This document shows, in pieces, positions 32,312 to 41,448 of a DNA stretch of 47,187 nucleotides; the stretch's first letter is position 1; the number at the start of each line of letters is the position of its first letter. Source of the DNA: a virus. Location: the IMG/VR virus record IMGVR_UViG_3300023063_000004, positions 1 through 47,187 of that record, one strand, 5' to 3'. A program made the position numbers and the translations under genes. The notes beneath the pieces are model-generated. The model was not told where the DNA came from. It was given only the letters and a program-made list of their open reading frames with translations, and made no database searches.

Positions 32312-32680
32312 TCAATTGGCCTGATTGGATGCGAGCACAATTGCGTTAAGGCTCAGCGCATTAGCGGCGCGGCCCGCCGCGACTTCGGCGTTAGACGCGT
32401 ATAGCAGGATGTCCGATCCGCCGAAGTTTTCATATCTCGGATCGTCCCCGCTTGCTGTCGACCATACGAAATTACCGCCAGCACCTTCGAGATAAGCGTA
32501 CGGTATGACGAGTTGGCCAACAAGGCACGGCAACGACGTAGCGATGACGACATTGTTAATAGTGATGTCCATGTACGGCGCTTCATCAAATCCGGTCCAC
32601 ACGCGGATCAGATATTGCAACCCGTCCAACGTCATCGGGATTGATTGATTCGTTACCGGCTGAAGTGTTATCGGCTTCAT
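32312..32680 (-). CDS. Baseplate plug protein
   Basis: 122 residues. MKPITLQPVTNQSIPMTLDG, then LIRVWTG, then SDILLYAS fits the short plug family (DUF6983) found between Dit-like and hub genes in such phages. Start at TGATATG after the upstream stop. Confidence 0.78.
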   Translation of the reverse strand: MKPITLQPVTNQSIPMTLDGLQYLIRVWTGFDEAPYMDITINNVVIATSLPCLVGQLVIPYAYLEGAGGNFVWSTASGDDPRYENFGGSDILLYASNAEVAAGRAANALSLNAIVLASNQAN

Positions 32681-32681
32681 A

Positions 32682-33284
32682 TCAATTAAACCAGTTCTTA
32701 ACGGTTGATCCAATACTGTACAGCGCACTATCCGATGGCGATTGTGTGCCGGTCTTGACCGTTGATTGATCGGTAGGCGTGACAACGCTAGTCGCGGGTA
32801 ATGCTTGATATTGCGTCTTTACTATTTGTACTTCACGCAAGCGCAAGCCAATTGAAATAACGTCCATCATATCGGGCGTTTCCTCATGGGGCATTGCCTG
32901 AATGATCATGTTTTGAAACACGTCCGCGCGTGTCTGTATGGCCATTGGTAGGCGCGAGTTGTACTGATACTTTATGTACCCATACGTTGCTACGTATTCT
33001 TCGCCGGTCAGCAGCAATGACAGTTCTATCTCCACCGGCAAGATAACGGAAAAGTCGGATATGATCGATCCGGTTTCGATAGGGTGATCCATGATCTTCG
33101 ACTGGCGATTGATCGACGCCTTGACCGGTCGCGCCGTCAGTAAGATCTGCTGAAACGTCGTGTTGTCGTAAATACCAACAACATCAACGCCAAACATCGA
33201 TTGAATCGACTGGACGGCGTTTTTAACTAGCCCGATCGTACCCTGTACGTTACCGACTGATTTTGCGATATCTAACGCGCTCAT
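32682..33284 (-). CDS. Dit-like baseplate/tail protein
   Basis: 200 residues with a central part (ARPVKASINRQSKIMDHPIETG, then LPVEIELSLLL) typical of Dit-like N-terminal domains of contractile phages. It directly follows the tape measure gene with an ATGA overlap. It probably connects tube and hub. Confidence 0.75.
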   Translation of the reverse strand: MSALDIAKSVGNVQGTIGLVKNAVQSIQSMFGVDVVGIYDNTTFQQILLTARPVKASINRQSKIMDHPIETGSIISDFSVILPVEIELSLLLTGEEYVATYGYIKYQYNSRLPMAIQTRADVFQNMIIQAMPHEETPDMMDVISIGLRLREVQIVKTQYQALPATSVVTPTDQSTVKTGTQSPSDSALYSIGSTVKNWFN

Positions 33285-35290
33285 GCGATAACCCCGTCGT
33301 CGTGATAATCCAGACCGCTATTAAAGTGGTCGCGTATTGCTTGCTGCACGGCATTGCCGATACCATCCGGGCTACTCGCTTGCGTATGCACCGCGACATT
33401 GCCCATAGTGAACTGCGACGATCGATTGCCGCCAACACTGTTCGTAATGCTCGCGCTAGACTGTGCAGCAAGCGGTACGTTAGCGCTGGCAAGTTGCGTG
33501 CGGCCGGAATAGATCATGTTGGCGTACGCTTCACGGCGCGCATTGTTCGCTTCCGATGCGCCGGGGCGCTCATAGTATTTGCTATGAATATCCGCCGCTT
33601 CCGATGCGGATTGTGCCGAGCGCAACATATCGCCCGCACGCTTCTCTTTGTGCGTCGTCTCGTAATTAAAGAAGTCGATCTGATCTTGCAACGATGACCC
33701 TTTAAGATCCTTTCCGCTGAATGCCTTAAAGTCACCTACGCGATCGCCTAACCATTGTCCGAGGCCATACGCGCCAGATGATTTATTCACTGCACCCGCA
33801 TTGCCGCCGCTTTCTTGCATAAACGATCCCGCAATGCCTGCGGCTTGCTCAGGCGTCCACTTGCCCGACGCAACGAGCATGCTTGCAATCTCTCGACCGT
33901 TGGTAGTGTCGCCTAGCTTGGCTACTGCGGCGGGAGTAGGGCGCGGCTCATCAGGCCCACCAACTGGCGTGTACTTATCGCCGGTCAGTCCTGCCAGACG
34001 CGAACCAATCCAGTTCAATACGTTTTTCGGCGCATCTTCGAACTTAGTTACCCATCCCCATGCCTTCTCAAGCAATCCGACAAATACGTTAAAAATATCA
34101 ATGACCGGTTGCAGCGCACCTTTGTACTTATCCCACGCCTGTACGCCTTCGTTCATTAGCGACTTCGCCGCCCAGGATATCGAATCCTTGATCAGGTCGA
34201 ACGACATCTTTACGATCTGCGAAACGCTACGCGCGATTTGCCCGATGATTGGCCACTTGTTCAATATCTCGCCAATCATGCTGTTACCGCCAGCACGGAA
34301 CGATTGGATATCATCAATCACTAAACCGATGGCAACGCCTAACGCGATGAATGGCGCAGCGGCAAGCAACAACGGCGCGATGAATGCCCACATCGCAATA
34401 GCAGACTCGACAAGTGCGGGAAGTAACGCTACGGAAATAACCGTCGCAAGCGTGCCGAAGAATCCGACGGCGAAGCCTTTATGTTCACGCATCCAACGAA
34501 TGACGTTATCGATACCGTCAATGATCCACGTCAGCGCGGGTAGCATTTGTGTGGTTATTTCGCGCTTTACCGTCTCGAACGTCATGCCTAATTCTTGCTG
34601 TGCAATCTTGTACTTGATCGCTACATCGGCCTGCTTTTGCGTCACCGCGCCTAATTCTTTCTGGCGGGCGATGAGCGCGTCGAACGCGTCTTTACCTTGC
34701 GATAATAGTTGGATCGTACCCAGATCAAGACCTAACTTTTTCCCGATGTATAGCTGTTGTGTTTGGTCAAGACCTTTAAATTTATCGGCCAGCGCGCCGA
34801 GCGCAATGGTCGGATCTTTAATACTGTCGTGCATTTCCTTAGCGCTTAGTCCGAGTTGCCGGAACATAAACGCATCAGGCCCGACCATTGTGCCAAAACG
34901 CGACATTTCCACGAACTTGTCACGCAAGCCGGATAGCGACGAAGCCGCTGCGCCAGCATCACCGCCCATCGAGACGACGGCTTGCTGATACGCCGTCATC
35001 GTCTCGACGTTTACGCCCATGGCACGCGCTTGCAACCCGAGCGCAGCGGTATGTGCCGCCGTATCGTTAACAACCGTCTTGAGTGCGCCGAGTGCAATAA
35101 CGGATGCAAGTGCCTCAGTGGCGAACTTTGCCATCTTGAGGAAATTAGATCCGAGCTTATCGGCTGATTGGTCTGCCTTATCTACAGCGTCTTTTAACGA
35201 CTTTGCCGCTGCTTCACCGGCCGCTGCACCTTTCTGCACCTTAGTCGTATCGCATTCAAACATCAATACGAACGTATCCAATATATTCAC
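33281..35290 (-). CDS. Tape measure protein with C-terminal tail lysozyme domain
   Basis: 669 residues, GTG start at 35290 behind TTAGGAG. An N-terminal coiled coil, hydrophobic helices near 300-350, then from about 465 a phage tail lysozyme domain: WTPEQAAGIAGSF, catalytic-type E in QESGG (near 494), and GAYGLGQW. It sets tail length and locally opens murein during DNA entry. The downstream position relative to the frameshifted chaperone is standard. Confidence 0.9.
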   Translation of the reverse strand: MNILDTFVLMFECDTTKVQKGAAAGEAAAKSLKDAVDKADQSADKLGSNFLKMAKFATEALASVIALGALKTVVNDTAAHTAALGLQARAMGVNVETMTAYQQAVVSMGGDAGAAASSLSGLRDKFVEMSRFGTMVGPDAFMFRQLGLSAKEMHDSIKDPTIALGALADKFKGLDQTQQLYIGKKLGLDLGTIQLLSQGKDAFDALIARQKELGAVTQKQADVAIKYKIAQQELGMTFETVKREITTQMLPALTWIIDGIDNVIRWMREHKGFAVGFFGTLATVISVALLPALVESAIAMWAFIAPLLLAAAPFIALGVAIGLVIDDIQSFRAGGNSMIGEILNKWPIIGQIARSVSQIVKMSFDLIKDSISWAAKSLMNEGVQAWDKYKGALQPVIDIFNVFVGLLEKAWGWVTKFEDAPKNVLNWIGSRLAGLTGDKYTPVGGPDEPRPTPAAVAKLGDTTNGREIASMLVASGKWTPEQAAGIAGSFMQESGGNAGAVNKSSGAYGLGQWLGDRVGDFKAFSGKDLKGSSLQDQIDFFNYETTHKEKRAGDMLRSAQSASEAADIHSKYYERPGASEANNARREAYANMIYSGRTQLASANVPLAAQSSASITNSVGGNRSSQFTMGNVAVHTQASSPDGIGNAVQQAIRDHFNSGLDYHDDGVIA

Positions 35291-35298
35291 GACTACTC

Positions 35299-35852
35299 CT
35301 AACGGTTATTTTTACGTTCGGCTTCTTTTGCGGCGTAGTACTCGTTGGAGCGACGAACCATGATCACCTCGAACATATTCATCGCATCTTCCAACGTGTA
35401 CACCGTGCGTAACTCGTTTAGGGTTGCGCCGCCGTGCCCGGCTTCACCGATGAGACACGCGACAAGTCCATCAAGATTTTCGACATCGATCCGACGGCCT
35501 GACTCGCTACCCGTTCGAGCAAACCGGATAGGACGCCGTTTTTGAAAAAATCGAAATTATGGGTCATCATTGCCCATTCGAGACGCATCAACGTATCGGT
35601 ACTGGCAATATGATTTTCGACCAACTGCGCATTGATCAACATTTGCGGTTCATCGCGCCCATCAATGCGCACGCCAACGTACTTCATAATCTTCAACATC
35701 AGATCTTCGTTGGTCTTATAGTCGCCAATTTTCGGCAATGCGCTTGTTGGATATTGCACGATGATTTCGCGGCCTGTGATACATCCAAATTTCGTTAATA
35801 CGTACGTCTTTCCGGCCAATTCGATGTCGACCGGTTCTAGGTTTTCTGCCAT
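35299..35852 (-). CDS. Tail assembly chaperone, long form by -1 frameshift
   Basis: After residue 103 the ribosome would slip -1 at T TTT TTC (35544-35550) and read 81 further codons to TAG at 35299, giving 184 residues. The -1 frame is closed by a stop just before the slip site and has no start codon until far downstream, yet stays open for 81 codons and encodes an alpha-helical charged tail (NELRTVYTLEDAMNMFEVIM). This matches the G/GT layout upstream of tape measure genes. Confidence 0.85.
35418..35852 (-). CDS. Tail assembly chaperone, short form
   Basis: 144 residues, start at 35852 behind GGAGCG. The zero-frame product stops at 35418. In dsDNA phages the gene before the tape measure encodes a chaperone that binds the tape measure, with a long and a short form in fixed ratio. 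Sequence is helical and acidic, as expected. Confidence 0.85.
   Translation of the reverse strand: MAENLEPVDIELAGKTYVLTKFGCITGREIIVQYPTSALPKIGDYKTNEDLMLKIMKYVGVRIDGRDEPQMLINAQLVENHIASTDTLMRLEWAMMTHNFDFFKNGVLSGLLERVASQAVGSMSKILMDLSRVSSVKPGTAAQP
35544..35550 (-). promoter_or_regulatory. Programmed -1 frameshift site T TTT TTC
   Basis: On the minus strand the zero frame reads GAT TTT TTC AAA AAC; the heptamer TTTTTTC is a canonical X XXY YYZ slip site, and a second run CAAAAAC follows directly. It allows fusion to the downstream -1 frame. Confidence 0.85.
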
Positions 35853-35864
35853 GGGGCGCTCCAT

Positions 35865-35903
35865 AAATGAAAAGGCGGTGCGTCTGTACAAGCACGCGCC
35901 GCC
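35865..35903 (-). terminator. Terminator between tail tube and chaperone genes
   Basis: Minus strand: GGCGGCGCGTGC, loop, GACGCACCGCC, then TTTTCATTT. One mismatch in the stem. It lies about 13 bases before the chaperone ATG, so it probably tunes the drop from abundant tube/sheath to scarce chaperone message. Confidence 0.75.
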
Positions 35904-35924
35904 CCTATTATCGCTTATCCGCAG

Positions 35925-36380
35925 TTAGACGCGGGCAATCGTGATGTTTTGAAAAGCGAACTTATAAACCTTCGACTTCATTCGCCCAGACGATGCGATG
36001 CTGCTCGCTAATGGGCCATCCGTAATACGCCCACCACTCAGCGTAATCGTGATTCCCGATGGGTACTTGCCGATCAGCGTGATAACGTCCTGAGCGCTCG
36101 CTTTGCTCTTACCGACACGATTTGCCGCCAGCAATACGCCCAGGTTCGTATCATCCGAACTTTCCGGGATCACGGCTAGATTGGTCATCAACGGTGCCGC
36201 CTTCGACCACGTAAGCAGATCACCGTTCAAGCCCATTGCGATATCTGCGACCTTGATATCGGGAAAATCGAACGGGTCCGCATCATCAGCAAATGCATCA
36301 AGCGTCAGTGTCGCGGGATACGTGCTCGACGCGATGAGCGCGACGAGTAATCCAAAACCACCAATATTTCCGTCAGACAT
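35925..36380 (-). CDS. Tail tube protein
   Basis: 151 residues, strand-rich, immediately after the sheath gene and before the terminator, which is the normal place of the tube gene. Sequence itself was not matched to a named family with certainty (DUF3277-like is likely). Confidence 0.78.
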   Translation of the reverse strand: MSDGNIGGFGLLVALIASSTYPATLTLDAFADDADPFDFPDIKVADIAMGLNGDLLTWSKAAPLMTNLAVIPESSDDTNLGVLLAANRVGKSKASAQDVITLIGKYPSGITITLSGGRITDGPLASSIASSGRMKSKVYKFAFQNITIARV

Positions 36381-36392
36381 AATATCCTCGCG

Positions 36393-37925
36393 TTAGATGA
36401 GTTGATGCGAGCCGATGATCGTCTTGATAACGTCATCTTTTCGATAAAGGATTACATAGTTCAAGGTGTATTCCGTCACACCTGAAGTATTCACGGCTTC
36501 TGTGATGTTGGTTGCCATCCAATAGCCAATGACTTGCAACTGTTGCCATGCAGTGCGGTCGCCGGTCTGCGACGTAATGAACGCCTGTTGAATAATGGTC
36601 AAGGTGCTATCAACGCTGATCGTACCGTTACGTACGGCCGCATCGATGCCACTCTGAAGCACCAATTCGCACATCGCTTGCCCGCGCGCATTAGCGGGGA
36701 TACGACCGGCAGACAGTTGCAGGTTGATCAAGTTGGTGCCTTGCAAATCCTTGAACCACTGTTCATTTGCAAAGATGGTTGAATCGACCGGCGCAGTCGA
36801 ACCGCCGCACAATACGCCACGCTGGTAAAAGTTGATGACCTGCCCGCCCTTCTGGGTTTGGCCATAGTAGTTCACACGCGCCGCATCAAGCGTATCGCTC
36901 ACACCATCATCCGTAACGGACGGCGAATACAAGCTATTTTGCTTGTACATAAATCCGACCGTACCGTCGACCGCATCGAAGTCGATTGCGGCTTGAATCG
37001 ACATCGGCAACATTTCGATATATTGCAATAACGAATCGGATTCGAACTCAAGACCAACACCGGCCAGCCCGATCAATGCGGCGGACCACGTTGCGTACAC
37101 TTCCGGCGATACGTACACCCGGAAAATGAACATAACATTCAGTGCTGCATTGGCCGTTGCGATAGCCGCCGCATCCGCCAGCGTGAGCGTCGACGCCCGC
37201 GTGTAGCAGAATGAGCCGCAATTGTTATTGACGGACATTACGCGGTTAAATCCGGCAAGCCGGGATTCGGCAATCTGGGCGCTATTTACTACGGCACCCT
37301 GCGATGAGTACCAGCCGAGCGCCGCCGCTACATCGGTATTCGTCACTACACCGGCAGGCTGAACAACAGCCAACGCTTCGGTCGTGACATTAGCCGTGGA
37401 TGCGACAAAATCGAACGCCTGAGCACTTGTGTTCCACGTTACCGTGGCGCTCGACAGTTCCGCCGCCGCATTGGCACGTAGTGCGGTCTGAATGAGCGTA
37501 GCAACGCCCGCAAGTGTCGTCGCGGTAGATAGGTTAATGCCCGTGAGTGCGACGACTGTAGAGCCGAATTGAAGCGACAGCAGACCGGCGCTGATAGCTT
37601 GCAACGTAGCGAGCGCGGGAACGGATGTAGCGCCGAAGATCGTTGCAGGTTGTGCGGCCGCTACGAAGCGCGCAAATTGAATCGCCGTTGGTTGCACGCC
37701 AAGCGGGGAGACGTACGCGAAGTAATTAACCGCGCGTGTGTACTCCTCGGATTGAAAGCCGAAAAATAGGCCAACATCGTTCGCCGTTGCAAACTGTAAA
37801 ATTGACGTTGGACCGATGAGTACGTTTGTCGTAAAGACGCGGGCACACCAAATGCGGACAGAGACTTGCGAAACGCCCCCTACCGCACTCGTGATATCGA
37901 TAAATTTTGTAAACCGGATTGCCAT
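36393..37925 (-). CDS. Tail sheath protein (DUF3383)
   Basis: 510 residues from the ATG at 37925, which follows AAGGGG. MAIRFTKFIDITSAVGG and later TVGFMYKQNSLYSPSVTDD, INFYQRGVLCGG and TEYTLNYVILY fit the DUF3383 contractile sheath family. It forms the outer tube that contracts at infection. Confidence 0.9.
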   Translation of the reverse strand: MAIRFTKFIDITSAVGGVSQVSVRIWCARVFTTNVLIGPTSILQFATANDVGLFFGFQSEEYTRAVNYFAYVSPLGVQPTAIQFARFVAAAQPATIFGATSVPALATLQAISAGLLSLQFGSTVVALTGINLSTATTLAGVATLIQTALRANAAAELSSATVTWNTSAQAFDFVASTANVTTEALAVVQPAGVVTNTDVAAALGWYSSQGAVVNSAQIAESRLAGFNRVMSVNNNCGSFCYTRASTLTLADAAAIATANAALNVMFIFRVYVSPEVYATWSAALIGLAGVGLEFESDSLLQYIEMLPMSIQAAIDFDAVDGTVGFMYKQNSLYSPSVTDDGVSDTLDAARVNYYGQTQKGGQVINFYQRGVLCGGSTAPVDSTIFANEQWFKDLQGTNLINLQLSAGRIPANARGQAMCELVLQSGIDAAVRNGTISVDSTLTIIQQAFITSQTGDRTAWQQLQVIGYWMATNITEAVNTSGVTEYTLNYVILYRKDDVIKTIIGSHQLI

Positions 37926-37935
37926 TTGATGCCCC

Positions 37936-38475
37936 TTAGATAATTTCGACTTTCGGCGTAAACGTAGTAATCGGCGCAACTATTTTAGTAGTTGTGTCTT
38001 TGTGAGTGAATATGATATCAAACGACGCCCATAATACATTTTGCGCCTTGTCGTCTTGAAACCATATGCCCGGCAAATCGTTAACTCGGAAAACGTTGCA
38101 ATCATTCGCAACGTACATTACGCGCGCATCTTCGTCTTGCAAAATATCACTGGCGATACTGACTAGATCGCTTGACGTGTAAGCATACGGTGTAGCAGCA
38201 CCGGTCGGACATAATGCCGCGACTTGAAATTTGGTATGAACAATTTGTATTTTAGTCGTCGTGAGCGTATCGGACGGCTTATCGTATGTATCGCGCGCTT
38301 GTGGCCAACCGTATTTTTTACGCGAACCGGAACTAAAAAATACGGTCGGTCCGGTCGGCACAGCGGCTTGTCGTGGCTGATTGTTTTGCTTGACCGTTAC
38401 GCCCGTAATAGCCCGTGCGGTCAGGCCCGCTTCCAACGTCGACATTAGTAACGCCTGTAATGCCGAATCAAGCAT
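37936..38475 (-). CDS. Neck/tail terminator protein (LIC_12616-like)
   Basis: 179 residues. The region SSGSRKKYGWPQARDTY, then TKFQVAALCP, then DIIFTHKDT resembles the LIC_12616 family found just before sheath genes. The start overlaps the upstream gene by 8 bases. Confidence 0.75.
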   Translation of the reverse strand: MLDSALQALLMSTLEAGLTARAITGVTVKQNNQPRQAAVPTGPTVFFSSGSRKKYGWPQARDTYDKPSDTLTTTKIQIVHTKFQVAALCPTGAATPYAYTSSDLVSIASDILQDEDARVMYVANDCNVFRVNDLPGIWFQDDKAQNVLWASFDIIFTHKDTTTKIVAPITTFTPKVEII

Positions 38476-38872
38476 TTATCAGCGCTCCCGTGGCAGGCCC
38501 AATATCAACAGCCATAGGCGACATCCAACCGTCAATTTGGAACCAGTCCGTATTGTTCATTAGTTGAAAGCGCCGCCCCTTAAATTCGATCACATCACCG
38601 CTAATATCCGGGTTGCGCGACAGGTCGACCGCGTTAAGGTTTGGCACGAACCAAACGATATAGCGCTTCGAAAAATCAAGCCCGAATTCCTGATAGCGCG
38701 CCGTATTAACCGGCTGTACGGTTCCGGTAATGATGGTGATAGCCGGATCATACGTAGCGGTATCCAAGCCGGTCGGACCCTGCGCTACGCCCGCATATTG
38801 AAAATAATTAACCGACGACTTGCCGAGCACACTAAGCGCGAGTCGCAGTAGATTCGATCCGGGCACGCTCAT
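38468..38872 (-). CDS. Head-tail connector/collar protein
   Basis: 134 residues with GLDFSKRYIVWFVP and VIEFKGRRFQLM, typical of small neck proteins in myoviruses of this kind. Overlaps neighbours by 4 and 8 bases. Assigned by context and partial motif memory. Confidence 0.68.
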   Translation of the reverse strand: MSVPGSNLLRLALSVLGKSSVNYFQYAGVAQGPTGLDTATYDPAITIITGTVQPVNTARYQEFGLDFSKRYIVWFVPNLNAVDLSRNPDISGDVIEFKGRRFQLMNNTDWFQIDGWMSPMAVDIGPATGALINA

Positions 38873-39342
38873 TCGGTATTCCCCTCTTCGACCAACGATG
38901 TGACGGTTGCAATCATGTAGCCAAGGTCTTGCAATGGCTTAACTGAGTCATTACCGCGCGCCTTACGTGCCGCAATAGTCCTATCGGCCAACGGCGGCGA
39001 ATTTACATCATCGATAGCCTTTCTGATATCGGCGGCAACGACTAAGCCCAGACCTTCGAGACCTTGCGCTACGGTTATATTTCCCTTAACGATTTGACGA
39101 CTCGCTTTTAACATGTGATCCGCCCATGCGGCCTCATTTGCATCAGCGGCCGGACCCATAAATGGGCGAGCATTCGGACCTAGTTCGTTAATGGCAGCAA
39201 CGTATGCGACAGGTGTTTGATTCTTGTCGTTGTATTTAGACGTAGAAAACCAACCGACCTTGACGTTAGTTTTGTCAAGGTCGGCAAGCGCCTTAGTGAA
39301 CGCACCACCGGCAGGGCCGGGCACCCGTCGCATCGTTGCCAT
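38869..39342 (-). CDS. Neck or tail completion protein (HK97 gp10-like)
   Basis: 157 residues. VKVGWFSTSKYND, AAINELG and RPFMGPAADAN are the hallmark order of gp10-like tail completion proteins (NEFG/RPF motif). It should sit at the head-tail junction. Confidence 0.8.
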   Translation of the reverse strand: MATMRRVPGPAGGAFTKALADLDKTNVKVGWFSTSKYNDKNQTPVAYVAAINELGPNARPFMGPAADANEAAWADHMLKASRQIVKGNITVAQGLEGLGLVVAADIRKAIDDVNSPPLADRTIAARKARGNDSVKPLQDLGYMIATVTSLVEEGNTE

Positions 39343-39782
39343 TAGCTGAACGTCCCGTAACCCTTGCGGAATGCCCGGCGCTCAGGAATGCCCGGCGTAA
39401 CTGACCAACCTCCCGCCGCCCTAACCTGAAGCATCGCCAGCAACTGTTGACCGTATGGGGACGCGGCAAGCCAATACTGAAACATCCCTTTAACGGGCGG
39501 CGCGAGTAAACCAACCGACACCTGCCCGACACTTGACGATGTGACGATCGTTGCGGTGCTACCGCCTGCGATCAAACCGTTAATATAGGCAAGGTGCGCC
39601 GTCAGAAGGTTTAACGCCAGATCCAACGCACCATCAGCTAAACCGCCGCACCAATTGTCGTTAGGGTCGACATACGCCGATGCCTGCGCATAGTAAGCCG
39701 CAAGTACCGATTCGTCAGGCGCGACCGCATACGCTGGGATCTGCGCCTGAAATAACGTATAGCTGAATGCGTGCGTTGTCAT
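39342..39782 (-). CDS. DUF4054 head completion protein
   Basis: 146 residues. The segment DLALNLLTAHLAY, then SVGQVSVG, then YWLAASPYGQQLLAM is the DUF4054 pattern. It closes the portal after packaging. Its start overlaps the upstream gene by 4 bases. Confidence 0.88.
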   Translation of the reverse strand: MTTHAFSYTLFQAQIPAYAVAPDESVLAAYYAQASAYVDPNDNWCGGLADGALDLALNLLTAHLAYINGLIAGGSTATIVTSSSVGQVSVGLLAPPVKGMFQYWLAASPYGQQLLAMLQVRAAGGWSVTPGIPERRAFRKGYGTFS

Positions 39783-40195
39783 GCGCTAAAGCCACTCAAT
39801 TCCATCGGCGCGGCGGCACCTTCACCGGCGAATGATTCGGGCGAGTTGTTCGCGCTAGGGTCCGAAATATTCATATCACTTGCGACCTTATCCATGTCGG
39901 TCGTCTTGCGTTTCTCGACGCGAATACGTTCCGTTTCGATAAAGAATTTAAAGTGATAGCCATCCTTGATCGCGTCGTAATCTTCCTCAGTAATAGGCGT
40001 CATTACCGTTAGCGGCGTGATCATAAACTTTGTCGGCATACCTGCGCCGCCTTTAATATGCACCTTGCGACCGACCACCGGCAGGTCCGCGCCGCCTTTT
40101 TCATACATGGTAAATTCCTGACTCGATGCCAATGCCGAGTGGATATAAACCATTGTTTCGCTCTTTGCCGCTACGGTCTTTTTAGCTGAAGCCAT
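39779..40195 (-). CDS. Hypothetical head protein, 138 residues
   Basis: Lies directly after the terminator downstream of the capsid gene and before DUF4054. Contains basic and acidic patches and a disordered Ala/Ser-rich end. Probably a minor head or neck component by position; no family recognised. Confidence 0.65.
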   Translation of the reverse strand: MASAKKTVAAKSETMVYIHSALASSQEFTMYEKGGADLPVVGRKVHIKGGAGMPTKFMITPLTVMTPITEEDYDAIKDGYHFKFFIETERIRVEKRKTTDMDKVASDMNISDPSANNSPESFAGEGAAAPMELSGFSA

Positions 40196-40208
40196 TTTGA
40201 ATTATCCT

Positions 40209-40248
40209 AAAAGAAATGGGGCGCACTCTTTACGAGAACGCCCCATTT
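40209..40248 (-). terminator. Strong terminator after the major capsid gene
   Basis: Minus strand: AAATGGGGCG, loop, CGCCCCATTT, then CTTTT. A perfect 10-bp stem, the usual placement after a highly expressed capsid gene; readthrough would feed neck and tail genes. Confidence 0.9.
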
Positions 40249-40271
40249 TACAGCATCACCGCTTTAGGCTA

Positions 40272-41432
40272 TTAACCGCCCGTGTAGCGCACGATCAGGT
40301 ATGGACGCTTTACCAATACACCGGCCGTCGCGTTGGCATAATCTTCGAGAAAGCCCTTCACTTTCTTTTCAACGCCGAGCGCCATAAAGCTAGCGGGCAC
40401 GGCTTGAATAAAGGTCTTACCGTCGTCGGTCGAACCGTCGTCAGCCGATTCCGCATACAGGTAGAACGCGGACAATCCGCCGTTCGCATCGGTCAATTCC
40501 GGTGCGGTAACGACGCGGGCCATGGCGTACGTTTCGCGCAACCACTGACGCACCGAAATACCGCCAACATTCTGCGTAACGCTCAGGTACTGATTCACGC
40601 CCATCGGCAGACCCATCGTTACGGCGGTCTTTTCGGGATCAATGCGATCCATCGATTGAATTTGCAATTTCGCAAACATCGTACGGATATCGGCTGTGAT
40701 CTCGTTGAACGTCTTGCTCGACCACAGCGGCGAACCGCTTGCGCCGTTCGGAAACGACGTATAGGCAGGCAAGTTAGGATCGTTCAAGAAACCGAACGTA
40801 CGATTTGCACCATCGTTATAGCCGTAGAACCCCACGCGGTTACGCTGGATTTCCAATGCGATACCGGCTTGCGAACGCTTCTCGCCCGACGACGACACGC
40901 GGATACGTGCGGCGCGCGCTTCTTCCAACAGACCGGCCATAAAGCCCATTTCGAAGCGGACGACCGAACGCCATTCGAAATTCACGTTCCACGATGTCAG
41001 CGGAACGTTGGTGATGTCGCTGTACGGCACGGCATTACCTTGCGGCTCCAACATACCTTGAACGACTTGTGCATCTTCCCATGAGCCGATGGTCGACATA
41101 CCGACGAACTCATCGATCTTGCGCGCGGCCGTGATGTACTTCACGAAGCCCGGCAACCACGCTTGCAAAAACTGTACGAGCGTTGGAATACTGGCGGACG
41201 TCTGAATGCCGCCAGGGGATGAGCCGGGCAGTACGTCATTGCTATCGAAGCCGTAACCGGCCTTGATGAGAATGTCCGCAATTTCCGATGCGTACGATTG
41301 ATCGAAACCGATACCGATCTGAGACAAATTGCCATAGTCCCCGACGTGTTCCGACTTCAATTCAATTGGCTTGAAGCTACGCGCGGACCGCGAGCTACGT
41401 ACCGGCGATACGTCTTTAGCGCTGAATTTCAT
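40272..41432 (-). CDS. Major capsid protein (DUF2184)
   Basis: 386 residues from the ATG at 41432, behind AAGGGGCATT. LPGSSPGGIQTSASIPTLVQ, then RSVVRFEMGFMAG, then RVGFYGYND follow the DUF2184 capsid order, an HK97-fold family. Flanked by the cement protein and the strong terminator. Confidence 0.9.
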   Translation of the reverse strand: MKFSAKDVSPVRSSRSARSFKPIELKSEHVGDYGNLSQIGIGFDQSYASEIADILIKAGYGFDSNDVLPGSSPGGIQTSASIPTLVQFLQAWLPGFVKYITAARKIDEFVGMSTIGSWEDAQVVQGMLEPQGNAVPYSDITNVPLTSWNVNFEWRSVVRFEMGFMAGLLEEARAARIRVSSSGEKRSQAGIALEIQRNRVGFYGYNDGANRTFGFLNDPNLPAYTSFPNGASGSPLWSSKTFNEITADIRTMFAKLQIQSMDRIDPEKTAVTMGLPMGVNQYLSVTQNVGGISVRQWLRETYAMARVVTAPELTDANGGLSAFYLYAESADDGSTDDGKTFIQAVPASFMALGVEKKVKGFLEDYANATAGVLVKRPYLIVRYTGG

Positions 41433-41448
41433 TTTCAAATGCCCCTTG

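Noticed and set aside
33801-34988. 395-codon plus-strand frame
   Set aside because: It lies fully antisense to the tape measure gene, which has clear domains; its Ser/Pro/Ala-rich sequence is a shadow of the coding strand.
40197-41084. 295-codon plus-strand frame
   Set aside because: Antisense to the major capsid gene, Arg/His-rich as expected of a complementary frame, without a ribosome site.
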